Positions 1 to 11,931 of a stretch of DNA of 64,000 bases are shown here, piece by piece. The notes under the pieces are model-generated. The model searched no databases and had not been told where the DNA came from. It saw nothing but the letters and a program-made list of their open reading frames with translations. Both the position numbers and the translations under genes were made by a program. Within the stretch, counting starts at the first letter, position 1, and each line of letters begins with the position of its first letter. The DNA lies in contig NZ_MLAJ01000001.1 of the NCBI RefSeq assembly GCF_002000485.1, forward strand, positions 62,001-126,000, read 5' to 3'. The stretch comes from Rodentibacter ratti (lineage in GTDB: Bacteria > Pseudomonadota > Gammaproteobacteria > Enterobacterales > Pasteurellaceae).

Positions 1-934
1 CGTCCTTCACAACGCCAAGAAGTTCCGTATAACGTGCGGAAGTGATTAAAGATAAATCACTTGTTGTTAAAGAACGGGGAGCACGACCGCCAATACTGGC
101 AACTTCAATCTTTTTATCGCCGTGTAAACGTGCCGGATATACCGCACTTGCATAGTTCACTTTCACTCGTTCTGCTTCTGCACGTGAAATAGTACAGGCA
201 TGAGCAATATCATTTGTGACGATATTTCCGGCATAAGGAATCACTTTGCTAAAACGTAAAGCGCCATTCGTGAAAACCATCACATTCATTGTACCTGCAC
301 CGAAATCAATCAAGCAGACACCAAGATCCTTCTCATCTTCGGTTAAAACCGAATGGGTGGCAGCAAATCCAGAGAACACGACTTTATCTACTTGTAATCC
401 GCAACGCTCTACCGCTTTTTTTAAGTTATTTTGCCAATCTTGGTGACAAGCGATTAAATGTACATGGGCATTCAAACGAACACCTTGTAATCCAAGGGGA
501 TTTTTAATATTCAATTGGCGATCCACTGCATATTCTTGCGGAATAACATGTAATAAAGAAACACCTTCAGGCAATTTAATTGTGCTTGCATTATGTAAGG
601 CAGAATCAATTTCCTCTTGCGTCACCTCACTCTCGCCAATAGGAACAAATCCACTTTCATTTAAACTTTGAATATGTTCACCGGTAATTGCTAAAGTGAC
701 ACTCATAATCTGACAATCAGCCATGGACTCTGCCGATTCAATAGCACGTTGAATAGAATTTACAACCGCATCTAAATCGGTAATACTTCCGCTATCAATC
801 CCCTTTGAAGGACAGCTCCCCACACCCAATACATTCACCACACCATCCGGTAACACTTCCCCAACGACTGCGACGACTTTTGACGTACCAACTTCAAGTC
901 CAACAATTGCTTTTGTTTCAATCACTTTTGCCAT
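1..934 (-). CDS. ftsA: Cell division protein FtsA, C-terminus cut off by window edge
   Basis: Actin-like ATPase that ties FtsZ filaments to the inner membrane and recruits later division proteins. The frame is open from the ATG at 934 to the window edge, giving about 311 residues; the C-terminal part with the membrane-targeting helix is missing. The N-terminus reads [20 protein letters not shown], with the actin-type phosphate loop (GLEVGTSKV), and a second phosphate-binding segment [10 protein letters not shown] follows near residue 210. It is the last visible gene of the dcw cluster, 22 nt after ftsQ, and ftsZ would be expected just outside. The start has only a weak ribosome binding site, so translation may be coupled to ftsQ. 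Confidence 0.95.
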   Translation of the reverse strand, partial: MAKVIETKAIVGLEVGTSKVVAVVGEVLPDGVVNVLGVGSCPSKGIDSGSITDLDAVVNSIQRAIESAESMADCQIMSVTLAITGEHIQSLNESGFVPIGESEVTQEEIDSALHNASTIKLPEGVSLLHVIPQEYAVDRQLNIKNPLGLQGVRLNAHVHLIACHQDWQNNLKKAVERCGLQVDKVVFSGFAATHSVLTEDEKDLGVCLIDFGAGTMNVMVFTNGALRFSKVIPYAGNIVTNDIAHACTISRAEAERVKVNYASAVYPARLHGDKKIEVASIGGRAPRSLTTSDLSLITSARYTELLGVVKD

Positions 935-956
935 ATTTTACTACACCCATTGAATC

Positions 957-1721
957 TTATTCATCCGTCATTCCGACTGCTGCACCCGATGTATATCGTA
1001 AATCGACATAGTCAATTCGTTTGCCTTCTTCTACTTCAATTTGTGGATAAATTGTCACAAAACGTTCGAGTTTTGATTTCCATTCCCCACGCCCTAATTT
1101 CAACACTATATCATTATCAAGTGTAACTTGCCACGCACCGCGAGCATCAATTGTCACACCTTTTACATTTAAATTTTTTGCTTTAAAATCAGCATAAATC
1201 TGATTCCACGCCTCAAGCACTTTTTGACTCTGATAATCAGGACCGCCTAAATAAGGCAGCACTTTATTTTTTAAGCGCTCCATCGGTAATTGGAAAACAA
1301 CGCCATCTTTTGTAACAAACTCAGTTTTATTCCAAATAGCAACAGGAGTATATTCAGTTAACCAAATACTTAAACGATTTGGCCAAACTTTACGAACCAC
1401 CGCACCTTTTATCCAAGGTAAGGTTTCAATTTGTTCTTGAATAACTTTAACATCTTGTCCCCAGAAACCTTTTAAGGTTCCCATTTTAAGCAAAACATCC
1501 TGAACATCTGCATAATCGGTAAATTCGGTTTTACCAACGATCGCATAAGCACTAATCGGCTTAGAATCAAGACTCTCTAACCAATTTTGCCAATTTGAGT
1601 AAACAAAATACCCAAATCCGATACATAATATGGCGATCAATAAACGAAGTTGTAAAAAATATTTAAACTTTGCTTCACCATACCGGGTATTTGGTGTGCT
1701 TTTACGCTTCAGCACATTCAT
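957..1721 (-). CDS. ftsQ: Cell division protein FtsQ
   Basis: Bitopic inner-membrane protein that links early and late divisome proteins through the FtsQ-FtsB-FtsL complex. The 254-residue product has a short cytoplasmic tail, one transmembrane segment around residues 28-45 ([15 protein letters not shown]), then a periplasmic POTRA domain ([12 protein letters not shown] onward) and the FtsQ beta domain. The POTRA-end motif [15 protein letters not shown] is typical of the family. Its ATG overlaps the ddl stop in an ATGA arrangement, so translation is likely coupled. Length and position between ddl and ftsA match the usual dcw order. Confidence 0.95.
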   Translation of the reverse strand: MNVLKRKSTPNTRYGEAKFKYFLQLRLLIAILCIGFGYFVYSNWQNWLESLDSKPISAYAIVGKTEFTDYADVQDVLLKMGTLKGFWGQDVKVIQEQIETLPWIKGAVVRKVWPNRLSIWLTEYTPVAIWNKTEFVTKDGVVFQLPMERLKNKVLPYLGGPDYQSQKVLEAWNQIYADFKAKNLNVKGVTIDARGAWQVTLDNDIVLKLGRGEWKSKLERFVTIYPQIEVEEGKRIDYVDLRYTSGAAVGMTDE

Positions 1722-2641
1722 TGCGCGCTCAACTCCAGAATTTTCACAACAAGTTGCTCAAAAGAAATGCCTGCTGTTGCAGCCGATTTTGGGAACAAAC
1801 TATGGCTGGTCATTCCCGGGTTGGTATTCACTTCTACCAAACGGAAATCCCCTTTCGCATCACACATCACATCAATACGGCTCCAACCACGGCAGCCCAC
1901 TGCATCATAAGCACGTTTCACCAATAAAGCTAACTCTTGTTCACGTTTAGGGGATAACCCGGCAGGGCAAAAATACTGTGTATTATCAGAAATATATTTT
2001 GCCTCATAGTCATAAAATTCACCTTCCGGCACGATGCGAACTGCCGGCAATACCCGACCATCTAACACCGGCACCGTTAATTCATCACCGGCAAGCCACT
2101 CTTCAATCAAAATAGTGTTGTCAAATTTAAGCGCAAATTCGACCGCACTTTTTAAATTTTCTACGCTTTTAACTTTTGTTAAACCTACACTAGACCCCTC
2201 TAAAGAAGGCTTAACCATTAACGGTAGCCCCAATTTTTTTACAACTAATTGCGGATCTAATTGCGCAAAATTATCACGAGTTACCACTTCCATCTCAGCA
2301 ACAGGTAAACCAAAAGCTTTCCATAACATTTTGGTACGCATTTTGTCCATCGTCAAAGCAGATGCCATTACGCCACAGCCGGTATAAGGTAAACCGATTT
2401 GCTCTAATAAGCCTTGCATGGTTCCGTCTTCGCCGCCACGACCATGTAAAATATTAAATACACGATCAAAACCGTCTTTTTTAAGGTTTATCACATCATA
2501 TTCTTGCGGATCAATAGCATGGGCATTATAACCTTGGCTGATAAGCGCTTCTAAAACCGCCTTACCGGAATCTAAAGAAACTTCACGTTCTGCGGATGTA
2601 CCACCTAACAATACCGCAATTTTTTCTTGTTTTAAATTCAT
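1718..2641 (-). CDS. ddl: D-alanine--D-alanine ligase
   Basis: ATP-grasp enzyme of the cytoplasm that joins two D-alanines to make the dipeptide added by MurF. The 307 residues match the DdlB length. Visible are the N-terminal substrate region [17 protein letters not shown], the segment [15 protein letters not shown], the ATP-grasp lysine region [21 protein letters not shown], and the metal-binding end [14 protein letters not shown]. The start at 2641 has a good ribosome binding site (GAAGAGGA). The gene overlaps ftsQ by 4 nt and follows murC, the order known from Haemophilus dcw clusters. Confidence 0.95.
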   Translation of the reverse strand: MNLKQEKIAVLLGGTSAEREVSLDSGKAVLEALISQGYNAHAIDPQEYDVINLKKDGFDRVFNILHGRGGEDGTMQGLLEQIGLPYTGCGVMASALTMDKMRTKMLWKAFGLPVAEMEVVTRDNFAQLDPQLVVKKLGLPLMVKPSLEGSSVGLTKVKSVENLKSAVEFALKFDNTILIEEWLAGDELTVPVLDGRVLPAVRIVPEGEFYDYEAKYISDNTQYFCPAGLSPKREQELALLVKRAYDAVGCRGWSRIDVMCDAKGDFRLVEVNTNPGMTSHSLFPKSAATAGISFEQLVVKILELSAQ

Positions 2642-2704
2642 TTTATATCCTCTTCACCCTAATTAACTTTCACATTAGTGTAAGTTACACTTTCGTACTC
2701 TACA

Positions 2705-4132
2705 CTAATTTTTCCAAGCCTCGGCCAAACTACGAGAAATTTTGCTCACACTCCCCGCCCCTTGTGCCAAAATTAAATCACCGTCTTGAATAATTTGATC
2801 AAGCACTTCCCCTAATTGCATGGTATCCGACACCAAAATAGGATCGACTTTTCCCAAATTACGGATTGAACGGCACAGTGCTTTACTGTCAGCACCGACA
2901 ATCGGCGTTTCACCGGCAGCATAAACATCTAACATCACAAGCGCATCTACTTGTGAAAGTACCTGTACAAAATCATCAAATAAATCACGGGTACGGGAAT
3001 AACGATGTGGTTGGAAAATCATTACAATACGTTTATCTCCCCAGCCCTCGCGAGCCGCTTTAATGGTTACCCCTACTTCAGTTGGATGATGGCCATAATC
3101 ATCGACTAAACGCACTTTTCCATTTGGACGAATAAACTCACCAAGTTGATCAAAACGACGTCCGGCACCTTGGAAATCTGCAAGTGCTTCCAAGATCGCT
3201 TCGTTATTGATGCCCTCTTCTTTGGCGACAGCCAATGCCGCAGTGGCGTTTAACGCATTGTGTTTGCCAGGCACATTTAGCAGCACATTAATACATTCCC
3301 CATTTGGGCAAATTACTCTGTAATGCCCCTGAAAACCGATTTGCTCATAATCTTCAATACGATAATCAGCCTCTTCACTAAAGCCGTAAGTAATAACCTG
3401 ACGCCCCACTTTCGGCGCTAATTCCATCAACACTGAATCATCGGCACACATCACCGCTAAGCCGTAAAACGGTAGATTATGAAGGAATTTCACATACGTG
3501 GCCTTCATTTTTTCGAAGTCGCCTTCATAAGTATCCATGTGATCCGGCTCAATATTCGTCACAACAGAAACCATGGGTTGTAGATGCAAGAAAGAGGCGT
3601 CGCTTTCATCTGCTTCTGCGATTAAATAGCGGCTCACCCCAAGATGGGCATTTTTTCCCGCTGATTTTACTAACCCACCATTTACAAACGTAGGATCTAA
3701 TTTTGCTTGCGTATAAATCATCGACAACATTGCCGTTGTGGTGGTTTTTCCGTGGGTTCCAGCTACCGCAATACCGTGGCGAAAACGCATAATTTCCGCT
3801 AACATTTGTGCGCGTTGGATCACTGGAATCCGATTTTGTTGTGCCGCAACTAATTCAGGATTATCTTCATGAATCGCACTTGATACAACAACAACACTTG
3901 CTCCATCAATATTTTCAGTGGCATGACCAATAAAAACTTTCGCACCTGCCTGCGCAAGACGTTGGGTAACTACGCCATCTGCAATATCCGAACCTGAAAT
4001 TCGATATCCTTCATTTAAAAGAATTTCGGCAATACCGCTCATACCGGCACCGCCAATACCAATAAAATGAATTTGTTGAACCCGACGCATTTCAGGGATA
4101 ATTTTTCTAATTTCTTCGTGAGAATGTTTCAT
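2705..4132 (-). CDS. murC: UDP-N-acetylmuramate--L-alanine ligase MurC
   Basis: Cytoplasmic Mur ligase that adds L-alanine to UDP-MurNAc, the first amino acid of the stem peptide. I place the start at the ATG at 4132 ([17 protein letters not shown]), giving 475 residues as in H. influenzae. It has an AAGGA ribosome binding site 6 nt upstream; an 18-codon upstream extension is possible but lacks support. Motifs: nucleotide loop [17 protein letters not shown] loop [20 protein letters not shown], and the C-terminal [14 protein letters not shown] uptake signal at 4175-4183 lies just before the gene. Confidence 0.96.
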   Translation of the reverse strand: MKHSHEEIRKIIPEMRRVQQIHFIGIGGAGMSGIAEILLNEGYRISGSDIADGVVTQRLAQAGAKVFIGHATENIDGASVVVVSSAIHEDNPELVAAQQNRIPVIQRAQMLAEIMRFRHGIAVAGTHGKTTTTAMLSMIYTQAKLDPTFVNGGLVKSAGKNAHLGVSRYLIAEADESDASFLHLQPMVSVVTNIEPDHMDTYEGDFEKMKATYVKFLHNLPFYGLAVMCADDSVLMELAPKVGRQVITYGFSEEADYRIEDYEQIGFQGHYRVICPNGECINVLLNVPGKHNALNATAALAVAKEEGINNEAILEALADFQGAGRRFDQLGEFIRPNGKVRLVDDYGHHPTEVGVTIKAAREGWGDKRIVMIFQPHRYSRTRDLFDDFVQVLSQVDALVMLDVYAAGETPIVGADSKALCRSIRNLGKVDPILVSDTMQLGEVLDQIIQDGDLILAQGAGSVSKISRSLAEAWKN

Positions 4133-4217
4133 CTTATTTCCTTCTCTCTTTTGGAAAATATCTGACCATTTAAAAAGTGCGGTCAAATTCCAAAGAGTTT
4201 TTTACATCATTATTTTA

Positions 4218-5276
4218 TTATTTTGCGTTTTCAATAATCACATCTGCAACACGTTGCGCAGCTAATGGGGCTGACATCGATTTTGCCTTGACCGCCATCT
4301 GTAAAAGCTCATCACGCGTAAAACTCTGTAAATAATTAATTAAAATATCCGGCGTTAAATCGATTTGTTCTACAATTTTAGCCGCCCCGACATCGGCCAA
4401 ATATTTTGCATTAAGATATTGTTGCCGATCTTTATGTTGGAAGGGGATAAAAACTGCCGGCGTACCGACCGCAGCGAGTTCGCACACCGTTAACGCACCG
4501 GAACGACAAATCACGACATCCGCCCAGGCATAGGCTTCTGCCATATCATCAATAAATTCGGTGATTTTTACTTTTGAGGCGTTTTCGCCATAAAGAGCGG
4601 TCACATTTTCTACTGCGCCCTTCCCGACTTGATGGCGAACCTCCAGTTTATCTGCTAGTTGTGAGACAACTTTTGGCAGGGTTTGATTCAATACTCGAGC
4701 CCCTTGACTTCCGCCGACTACCAGTACACGTAATTTTTCGCCATGATGAGAAAAACGCTCCTCCGGCGATGGCATTTGAAATAGTGCTTGACGAACGGGA
4801 TTACCGACAACCTCCGCATTAGGAAATGCATTAGGAAAAGCTTGTAATACACGGGTAGCGATTTTTGCCAGCCATTTGTTGGTTAATCCTGCGACGGCAT
4901 TTTGTTCATGCAAAATTATCGGCACACCACAGAGTTTTGCAGCCACTCCGCCCGGTCCGGAAACATAACCGCCCATACCTAACACAGCATTTGGCTTTTC
5001 CTCTTGGATAATTTTCTTTGCTTGAAATATGGCACGTAAAATCGCAAAAGGTGCATTTAATAAGGCTTTAATACCCTTTCCCCGCAAACCGGAAATTTGA
5101 ATAAAACGAATCGGGATACCATGTTCCGGGACAAGTTTGGCTTCCATACGATCTTTTGTACCAAGCCAACAAATTTCCCAGCCTTGTTGCTGTAAAGTTT
5201 GAGCCACCGCAATAGCCGGAAAAACATGACCGCCCGTACCGCCGGCCATGACTAATAATTTTTTGGATTTATTCAT
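4218..5276 (-). CDS. murG: Undecaprenyldiphospho-muramoylpentapeptide N-acetylglucosaminyltransferase MurG
   Basis: Peripheral inner-membrane glycosyltransferase (GT28) that adds GlcNAc from UDP-GlcNAc to lipid I, making lipid II. The 352-residue product has the N-terminal glycine-rich loop [17 protein letters not shown], the second loop [11 protein letters not shown], the acceptor-side [12 protein letters not shown], and the donor-binding C-terminal half with [12 protein letters not shown] and [15 protein letters not shown]. The start at 5276 has an AGGA ribosome binding site. It sits between ftsW and murC, as expected for the lipid II steps of the cluster. Confidence 0.96.
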   Translation of the reverse strand: MNKSKKLLVMAGGTGGHVFPAIAVAQTLQQQGWEICWLGTKDRMEAKLVPEHGIPIRFIQISGLRGKGIKALLNAPFAILRAIFQAKKIIQEEKPNAVLGMGGYVSGPGGVAAKLCGVPIILHEQNAVAGLTNKWLAKIATRVLQAFPNAFPNAEVVGNPVRQALFQMPSPEERFSHHGEKLRVLVVGGSQGARVLNQTLPKVVSQLADKLEVRHQVGKGAVENVTALYGENASKVKITEFIDDMAEAYAWADVVICRSGALTVCELAAVGTPAVFIPFQHKDRQQYLNAKYLADVGAAKIVEQIDLTPDILINYLQSFTRDELLQMAVKAKSMSAPLAAQRVADVIIENAK

Positions 5277-5284
5277 TTTTATTC

Positions 5285-6469
5285 CTAATCATCACGCAAA
5301 CGCGCTTGTCCACCCCGCTGTAAACGGTTTTCATGGTCAATACGCAATAAAATACCAATCGTTGCCGACATAATAATAATACTTGAGCCGCCGTAACTTA
5401 CTAATGGGAAAGTCAAACCTTTTGTCGGAAGCATACCAAGCGCCATCCCTAAATTTACAAACCCTTGAAAGAAAATCCAAAAACTTATACCGAAAGCAAA
5501 AAAACCGCGGAAACGTTGTTCTAATTGTAGGGATTCACGCCCTATTTTTAATGCCCGGAAAACCAACAAACCCAATAAAGTGACGACGACAAAAATACCG
5601 ATAAATCCGAATTCTTCACCAATAATCGCCATGATGAAGTCAGTATGTGCTTCCGGCAAATAATCTAGTTTTTGGATAGAATTGCCTAGCCCTTCCCCGG
5701 TAATTTCACCCCGTCCGAATGCCATAAGTGAGTTAGTCAACTGAAATCCTGTACCATAAGGATCCTTAAAAGGCTCCAAAAAACCGGTAAAACGTTTTAA
5801 ACGATAAGAGGCGGAAAGCACCAACCATACAAATAATAATACGCCGGTTACGACTAAACCGATAAATTGCCAGAAGTTTGCACCGACAATAAAAAGCATC
5901 CCAAAAGTAATTACAAATAATACGACTGTGCTACCCAAATCCGGTTGAGCCAATAGAAAACCACCCATTATTCCCATAACAATAAAGGGTTTAAAAGCAC
6001 TCAATTTATTTGACCGCACTTCATCGTAACGGCGGGTAAAATAACTCGCTAAGAAACAAGCAAGTGCCAATTTAGCAAATTCAGCCGGTTGAAAATTAAG
6101 TACACCGAGAGAAATCCAGCGTTTTGCACCATTTACCGAAGAGCCGATAATGAGCACGGCAAATAGTAATATAATCGCTAAGAAAAAAATTTTAACATGC
6201 CATTTTTCCCATTGTTGGGTCGAAATTTGCATACTGAAGTAGCAAGTTAAGAGCGAGAGAAACACATAAAATGCATCACGTTTGGCAAAATAAAAGGCAT
6301 CATTAAATAATCTTGAGCTGTACGGAATCGATGCAGAAGTTACTGCGATCAAACCAATGATCAATAAAATTACAAAAAGCCAGAATAATGCACGGTCATA
6401 TAATAACCCCTGTGGCGTAATTCTGGTCCAATTATCAAAATTCTGTCTAATTTTTTGAAAAAATTCCAT
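5285..6469 (-). CDS. ftsW: Septal peptidoglycan glycosyltransferase FtsW
   Basis: Polytopic SEDS-family membrane protein that polymerises lipid II at the septum together with the transpeptidase FtsI. The 394 residues show about ten hydrophobic segments. The family signatures are present: [19 protein letters not shown], the aspartate of [12 protein letters not shown], the loop ending in [20 protein letters not shown], and the C-terminal [15 protein letters not shown]. It is 8 nt upstream of murG and 10 nt downstream of murD. Which SEDS member it is follows from its place in the dcw cluster; RodA would lie beside mrdA. Confidence 0.95.
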   Translation of the reverse strand: MEFFQKIRQNFDNWTRITPQGLLYDRALFWLFVILLIIGLIAVTSASIPYSSRLFNDAFYFAKRDAFYVFLSLLTCYFSMQISTQQWEKWHVKIFFLAIILLFAVLIIGSSVNGAKRWISLGVLNFQPAEFAKLALACFLASYFTRRYDEVRSNKLSAFKPFIVMGIMGGFLLAQPDLGSTVVLFVITFGMLFIVGANFWQFIGLVVTGVLLFVWLVLSASYRLKRFTGFLEPFKDPYGTGFQLTNSLMAFGRGEITGEGLGNSIQKLDYLPEAHTDFIMAIIGEEFGFIGIFVVVTLLGLLVFRALKIGRESLQLEQRFRGFFAFGISFWIFFQGFVNLGMALGMLPTKGLTFPLVSYGGSSIIIMSATIGILLRIDHENRLQRGGQARLRDD

Positions 6470-6479
6470 TGCTCTATAT

Positions 6480-7790
6480 TTAATTTAATTGTGCTAAACG
6501 AGTAAATTCTTCACCGCGCTTTTCAAAAGAAGTGAATTGATCAAGACTTGCACAAGCCGGTGATAATAATACCATATCGCCTGCTTTTAATGTCGGTCGT
6601 AGAAAATCTATCGCATTCTCCATCGTTTCAAACAAATAGCTTTGTGAAGAAAGTCTTGCTAATTCCGCGCCATCCCGACCAAAACAATAACAAATAATAT
6701 GAGGTTGATTAATCAGGGCAGCCAATTCAGAAAAATCTGCGCCTTTTCCGTCCCCACCTAATAACAAGTGCAATTTACCTTCAACAACCAAACCTGTTAG
6801 TGCAGCGACTGTACTTCCCACATTGGTTGCCTTAGAATCATTAATCCAACGCACCCCATTTGCCTGATAGGCTAATTGAAAACGGTGATCCAATCCTCTA
6901 AATTGTCGAAGTGCGCGACGAATTGCCTCTAAATTTATCCCGACGGCTTGCGCTAATGCCGTTGCCGCAAGAACGTTCATGTAATTATGACGACCAACAA
7001 GCATAACTTCATTGCAAGGTAAAATCACTTTATCCTTTGCCATTAAATACGGTTTATCGTTTTCTGCTTTGATATAATAATCCGCATTATGTTCAGCAAA
7101 AGAAAGAACCTTCTCCCCTTGATTTTCGCCTTCGCCAAAAGTCAATTTATCTTCGTTATTCACCACTGCTGTTTCAGCATGATGATAAATACGCAATTTA
7201 GCTTGACGATAATCGTCTAACCCCACATAACGATCCATATGATCTTCTGTAACATTCAATACCGTTGCGGCTGCAGCTTTTAAACTGTACGTTGTCTCTA
7301 ATTGAAAGCTAGAGAGTTCCAATACATAAAGATCATAATCCTCATTCAATAGAGATAGTGCAGGAATACCGATATTTCCACCCATTCCCACATTCAGCCC
7401 CGCTGCTTTTGCCATTTCATAAACCAGCGTAGTCACGGTACTTTTTCCATTTGAACCGGTTATCGCGACAATGGGTTTTGTGGCTGCACGACAAAATAAT
7501 TCGATATCACCAACCACTTCTACACCGGCTGAAAGTGCGGTCTGAATTTCCGCTGTTTTTACCGAAAGCCCCGGACTGATGACAATAATATCGCTTTCAT
7601 TTAACCATTGTTGATTTAAACTGCCCGTATGGAGGGGAATATTTTTAGGAAGTTTATCCGCACCGATCGGATTTTTTCGGGTATCAATCACACGGATATT
7701 TGCCTGTTGAGCTTGAAGATAATCAACACACGACAAGCCGGTTTTACCCAGTCCAATGACTGTAACGGTTTTATGTTGGTAACTGTCCAT
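6480..7790 (-). CDS. murD: UDP-N-acetylmuramoylalanine--D-glutamate ligase MurD
   Basis: Cytoplasmic Mur ligase that adds D-glutamate to UDP-MurNAc-L-Ala. The 436-residue product begins with a nucleotide-binding loop (VTVIGLGKTGLSCVDYL), carries the ATP loop AITGSNGKSTVTTLVYEM near residue 110, then LELSSFQLET, NVTEDHMDRY, and in the C-terminal domain NDSKATNVGS and LLGGDGKGADF. Length and motif order fit the family. A 194-nt gap with a hairpin separates it from mraY upstream, the only sizeable break inside the cluster. Confidence 0.96.
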   Translation of the reverse strand: MDSYQHKTVTVIGLGKTGLSCVDYLQAQQANIRVIDTRKNPIGADKLPKNIPLHTGSLNQQWLNESDIIVISPGLSVKTAEIQTALSAGVEVVGDIELFCRAATKPIVAITGSNGKSTVTTLVYEMAKAAGLNVGMGGNIGIPALSLLNEDYDLYVLELSSFQLETTYSLKAAAATVLNVTEDHMDRYVGLDDYRQAKLRIYHHAETAVVNNEDKLTFGEGENQGEKVLSFAEHNADYYIKAENDKPYLMAKDKVILPCNEVMLVGRHNYMNVLAATALAQAVGINLEAIRRALRQFRGLDHRFQLAYQANGVRWINDSKATNVGSTVAALTGLVVEGKLHLLLGGDGKGADFSELAALINQPHIICYCFGRDGAELARLSSQSYLFETMENAIDFLRPTLKAGDMVLLSPACASLDQFTSFEKRGEEFTRLAQLN

Positions 7791-7955
7791 TTTGTTTTAC
7801 TTTTAATGTCTAATTCTGTTTTCTATATCGGTTTTCGTTTTAATGAGAAATCTACTTTCTTATGTAGATAAGAATTATCTGTCAAATTTAACCGCATTTT
7901 TTAAATAATATTTAACTTTTTTGCATTGTTTTATTTGGGTACAGAAAAATGAACT

Positions 7956-7977
7956 CGCTCTTTCAAGAGAAAGAGCG
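7956..7977 (-). terminator. Hairpin just downstream of mraY, possible attenuator
   Basis: Inverted repeat with a 9-bp stem (CGCTCTTTC at 7956-7964 pairs with 7969-7977) and a 4-nt loop, 7 nt after the mraY stop on the minus strand. A short T run (ATTTTT) follows after about 5 nt, so it is not an ideal intrinsic terminator. It may partly end transcription or stabilise the mRNA end inside the cluster. Confidence 0.45.
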
Positions 7978-7984
7978 AAACCGA

Positions 7985-9067
7985 CTATCTCAATTTAAGT
8001 GTCACTAACCCCATCAACACCAACATTAACGAAATAATCCAAAATCGAATAATCACTCTCGGCTCCGGCCATCCCTTTAATTCAAAATGATGATGAATAG
8101 GTGCCATTCGGAAAATTCGTTGTTTGCGTAATTTGTAGGAACCGACTTGTAAAATTACCGAAAGCGCTTCTACTACAAATACGCCTCCCATAATGACAAG
8201 CAAAAATTCCTGTCTTACCAAAATGGCGACTACGCCTAATGCACCGCCCAATGCTAATGAACCGACATCCCCCATAAATACTTGTGCCGGATAAGTGTTG
8301 AACCATAGGAAACCCAATCCGGCTCCCACAATCGCTGTACAAAATACGACAACTTCAGAACTGTGTTTGATATAAGGGATATGCAAATATTCAGCAAAAT
8401 TAATATTACCCGTTGCCCATGCGATCAAAGCAAAAGCACCGGCAACCAATGCAGTCGGCATAATCGCTAACCCGTCTAATCCGTCTGTTAAATTAACCGC
8501 ATTACCTGTTCCCACAATCACAAAATAAGACAACACAATATAAAATAAACCTAACTGTGGCATAATATCTTTGAAAAACGGTACAACTAATCGGGTTGCA
8601 TCCGTATCATGCCCAAGCCAATATAACCAAATAATCGCCACTAGTGCGACAACGGACATCCAGAAATATTTCCAGCGCGCAATTAAGCCGTCTGTGTTTT
8701 TACGTGTAATTTTGCGGTAATCATCCACAAAACCGATTGCACCATAGCCAAATAGCACAAATAAACAAATCCAAATATAGGGATTGGCTAAATTTGCCCA
8801 TAACAATGTACTTATCCCAATCGCAAAAAGAATCATCACGCCACCCATAGTCGGCGTACCTTTTTTCGCAAAATGGCTTTCCGGTCCGTCATTACGTACT
8901 TCTTGACCAAATTTTAAAATTTGTAAACGTTTAATTACTTTTGGACCAATCCAAAGGGAAATAAAAAGTGCGGTCAATAATGCAAGAATTGCACGCACAG
9001 TAATGTATGAAATTGCATTAAATGCGGTTTCATAACGAACAAGGAATTCAGCAAGCCAAACTAACAT
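7985..9067 (-). CDS. mraY: Phospho-N-acetylmuramoyl-pentapeptide-transferase MraY
   Basis: Polytopic inner-membrane enzyme that moves phospho-MurNAc-pentapeptide from UDP to undecaprenyl phosphate, giving lipid I. The 360 residues match the family length exactly. Seen are the cytoplasmic loop [13 protein letters not shown], the aspartates of [13 protein letters not shown], the [14 protein letters not shown] segment with catalytic Asp residues, [24 protein letters not shown], and the [15 protein letters not shown] tail with its histidine cluster. It overlaps the end of murF by 7 nt. Confidence 0.97.
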   Translation of the reverse strand: MLVWLAEFLVRYETAFNAISYITVRAILALLTALFISLWIGPKVIKRLQILKFGQEVRNDGPESHFAKKGTPTMGGVMILFAIGISTLLWANLANPYIWICLFVLFGYGAIGFVDDYRKITRKNTDGLIARWKYFWMSVVALVAIIWLYWLGHDTDATRLVVPFFKDIMPQLGLFYIVLSYFVIVGTGNAVNLTDGLDGLAIMPTALVAGAFALIAWATGNINFAEYLHIPYIKHSSEVVVFCTAIVGAGLGFLWFNTYPAQVFMGDVGSLALGGALGVVAILVRQEFLLVIMGGVFVVEALSVILQVGSYKLRKQRIFRMAPIHHHFELKGWPEPRVIIRFWIISLMLVLMGLVTLKLR

Positions 9068-10434
9068 TTTATTTTATCCTTTAATGAATAAATCACATCT
9101 TCCATTTTCATTGAGCGAGAGCCTTTGCCAAGCACAACGATATGTTGATTTTGTTTTAATTGCGCCTTAATAAAAGGAACCAAAAAATCCACCATTTCCG
9201 CTTTATCAGTAAAATGTTTTCCTAAAACTGCGTCAGAAATGACCGCACTTTCATAACCAAAAGAGCAAACTAAATCAAGCCCGGCAATTTTGGCATATTG
9301 CCCCACCTGACGATGAATTTCGAGGGAGTTTTCCCCCAGCTCTTTCATATCTCCTACGCATAAAATACGAAAGGCGTTATAGGATTTCAATACATCAATT
9401 GCCGCACAAAGGGAATCTTGATTGGCATTGTAGGTATCATCTAATAATAATAAATTCTCATTGACTTGAATTGGGAATAAACGCCCTTTGACTTGAGAAC
9501 GCCGTTCCAATCCATTTTTTACATCGACCAACGTCGCACCGACATTCATGGAAAGTGCGGTCGCCGCCAAGGCATTTTTTACATTATGTTCACCCAAATA
9601 TGGAAGATTAATTTCAATTTCACCTTGTGGAGAAACTAATGTAAAGATTGCCCCCTGCGCATTATACTGAATATTTTTAGCGGTATAATCTTTGCCATTG
9701 AAATATTGAATATCATGATCGCCGATTTCTTTTTGCCAAAGATCAAAATGATTATGTTCAGCATTGATAATGGCAACACCATTGGAAGTTAAACCGCGAT
9801 AAATCTCACCCTTAGCCAGTGCTACGCCCTCTAACGAACCAAACCCTTCTAAATGTGCCGCGGCAACATTATTGACTAGCGCTACATTCGGTTGAGCAAG
9901 GTGAGTGGTGTAATCAATTTCCCCTTGGTGGTTTGCCCCAAGCTCAATCACGGCAAAACGATGTTTTTCTTCCAAACGCAACAATGTAAGCGGCACACCA
10001 ATATCATTATTAAAATTGCCCTGTGTAAAAAGCACCGCATCCGGATTTCCTGCCATTTGTTGCAAAATACTTGCCGTCATTTCTTTTACTGTGGTTTTTC
10101 CGGAAGAGCCCGTCATCGCCACAACTTTAGGATTAATTTTTTCTCTTAGCCACTTAGCCAATCGACCTAAAGCTATACGTGTATTTTCTACTACAATTTG
10201 AGGGATAGAAATATGAGGGTCTGCTTGTTGAACAACTAAAGCTACCGCACCTTGTTCGATAGCTTGATGGAGATATTGATGGGCATCAAATGTTTCGCCT
10301 TTTAAGGCAAAAAACAGATGGTTGGGAACAGGATGACGTGTATCCGTATTGATGTTTTCAATTGTAACCTGCTCACTCCCGATTAATTTTGCATTAAGAA
10401 TTTGGGCAAGTTGTTGCGTCGTTAAATTAATCAT
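9061..10434 (-). CDS. murF: UDP-MurNAc-tripeptide--D-alanyl-D-alanine ligase MurF
   Basis: Cytoplasmic Mur ligase that adds D-Ala-D-Ala, completing the pentapeptide. The 457-residue product has the N-terminal substrate domain ([18 protein letters not shown]), the ATP loop [14 protein letters not shown] around residue 107, [12 protein letters not shown], the carbamylated-lysine region [12 protein letters not shown], and in the C-terminal domain [13 protein letters not shown] and [12 protein letters not shown]. It overlaps mraY downstream and lies 17 nt after murE. Two copies of the uptake signal (9242-9250 and 9553-9561) lie inside the gene. Confidence 0.96.
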   Translation of the reverse strand: MINLTTQQLAQILNAKLIGSEQVTIENINTDTRHPVPNHLFFALKGETFDAHQYLHQAIEQGAVALVVQQADPHISIPQIVVENTRIALGRLAKWLREKINPKVVAMTGSSGKTTVKEMTASILQQMAGNPDAVLFTQGNFNNDIGVPLTLLRLEEKHRFAVIELGANHQGEIDYTTHLAQPNVALVNNVAAAHLEGFGSLEGVALAKGEIYRGLTSNGVAIINAEHNHFDLWQKEIGDHDIQYFNGKDYTAKNIQYNAQGAIFTLVSPQGEIEINLPYLGEHNVKNALAATALSMNVGATLVDVKNGLERRSQVKGRLFPIQVNENLLLLDDTYNANQDSLCAAIDVLKSYNAFRILCVGDMKELGENSLEIHRQVGQYAKIAGLDLVCSFGYESAVISDAVLGKHFTDKAEMVDFLVPFIKAQLKQNQHIVVLGKGSRSMKMEDVIYSLKDKIKC

Positions 10435-10451
10435 AAATTAATTGAATAAAT

Positions 10452-11921
10452 TTATTGGTTTAGATAAAACTTGGCTGTTTCTTGATCAGAAAAATGTAAG
10501 ACTTCATTCCCTACAATTTGATAATCCTCGTGACCTTTTCCTGCAATCAAAATGAGATCATTGTTCTGCGCACTTTGAATCGCAAACTCAATCGCCTGCG
10601 CACGATCAGAAATTAACCCGACTTTATCCATATTGCTAAAACCGGCAACAATATCCGCTTCAATTTTATCAGGATCTTCTGTGCGCGGATTATCTGTTGT
10701 TACGATGACCATATCGGAAAGTTTCTCGGCAACTTTTGCCATTAATGGGCGTTTACCTTTGTCACGATCGCCACCACAACCAAAAACACACCATAATTTG
10801 CCATTACAATGTTCACGTGCGGCAACAAGGGCTTTTTCCAATGCATCCGGCGTATGGGCATAATCAACAATAATAGCGGGCTTACCCGTTACTTTAATCA
10901 TTTCCATTCTGCCACAAACACCTTGCAAAGTGGAAACGCTACCGATTAAACTCTCTAATGAATAACCTAGTGAGAGCAATGTCGCCATGACTAACAATAA
11001 GTTACTCACATTAAATGCGCCGATTAATGGGCTGTTTAACGTGCCGTTTCCCCAACTAGATGAAAAATCTATGAACGTGCCTTCATCAGTAAAACGTACT
11101 GAAGTCGCTTTGAGCCATTGTTTGGAATTTGCTTGATAATTTGCCTCGCAGCTCACCGCAATGGCATTTGGTAGTGCTTTCAGCCATTCGGCCCCAATCG
11201 GATCATCTACATTTAAGATTTTCAAATCGGAAGATAATTCAAAGAAAAAACGTTTTTTCGCTTGCGCATAGGCTTCCATCGTACCGTGATAATCTAAATG
11301 GTCACGGCTTAAATTTGTAAAAATTGCAGCATTAAAATCTAATGCTTCTACACGATGTTGAACTAAGCCGTGAGAAGAAACTTCAATTGCAGCAAAATCA
11401 GCCCCTTGATTAACAAAAGAAGCAAGGGAAGATTGAATTTCAATGGCGGAACCGGTGGTATTTTTTGCCTCAACAACTTGCCCTAATAAACCGTTTCCAA
11501 TCGTTCCCATTACAGCCGGTTTACCACCTAAATGCTGAACCCATTGTGCTAATAGTTGAGATACTGTGGTTTTCCCATTTGTGCCGGTAACACCAACAAG
11601 GGTGAGTTTTTTAGAAGGCGAATCATAAAACTTATCTGCAATTTCCGATAACTTGGCTGACAAATTATAGTAATAAATTACCGGCTTTTGCTGCCGATAT
11701 TCTATGTTTAAATGTATATCAATGACATCGGTTTCAGCAATAACTGCTCTCGCACCGGCTAAAATTGCCTGTTCAATAAAATTCGTTGCATCAACTTGAT
11801 GCCCTTTTACCGCAACAAATAGATCGCCGGACTTTACTTTGCGACTGTCTAAAACTAATTCATTGATTTCAATATCCGCAGGAAGCGAGGGCAAATTAAA
11901 AAGTGCGGTTAATTTTTTCAT
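10452..11921 (-). CDS. murE: UDP-MurNAc-L-Ala-D-Glu--meso-diaminopimelate ligase MurE
   Basis: Cytoplasmic Mur ligase that adds meso-diaminopimelate as third residue of the stem peptide. The 489 residues contain [20 protein letters not shown], the ATP loop [43 protein letters not shown], and the diaminopimelate-specific motif [13 protein letters not shown], which separates this enzyme from L-lysine adding types. The first codons contain an uptake signal (11901-11909) that encodes part of KKLTALF, so the N-terminal sequence is partly shaped by the uptake word. It lies 10 nt after ftsI. Confidence 0.96.
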   Translation of the reverse strand: MKKLTALFNLPSLPADIEINELVLDSRKVKSGDLFVAVKGHQVDATNFIEQAILAGARAVIAETDVIDIHLNIEYRQQKPVIYYYNLSAKLSEIADKFYDSPSKKLTLVGVTGTNGKTTVSQLLAQWVQHLGGKPAVMGTIGNGLLGQVVEAKNTTGSAIEIQSSLASFVNQGADFAAIEVSSHGLVQHRVEALDFNAAIFTNLSRDHLDYHGTMEAYAQAKKRFFFELSSDLKILNVDDPIGAEWLKALPNAIAVSCEANYQANSKQWLKATSVRFTDEGTFIDFSSSWGNGTLNSPLIGAFNVSNLLLVMATLLSLGYSLESLIGSVSTLQGVCGRMEMIKVTGKPAIIVDYAHTPDALEKALVAAREHCNGKLWCVFGCGGDRDKGKRPLMAKVAEKLSDMVIVTTDNPRTEDPDKIEADIVAGFSNMDKVGLISDRAQAIEFAIQSAQNNDLILIAGKGHEDYQIVGNEVLHFSDQETAKFYLNQ

Positions 11922-11931
11922 TATTTTTTCC

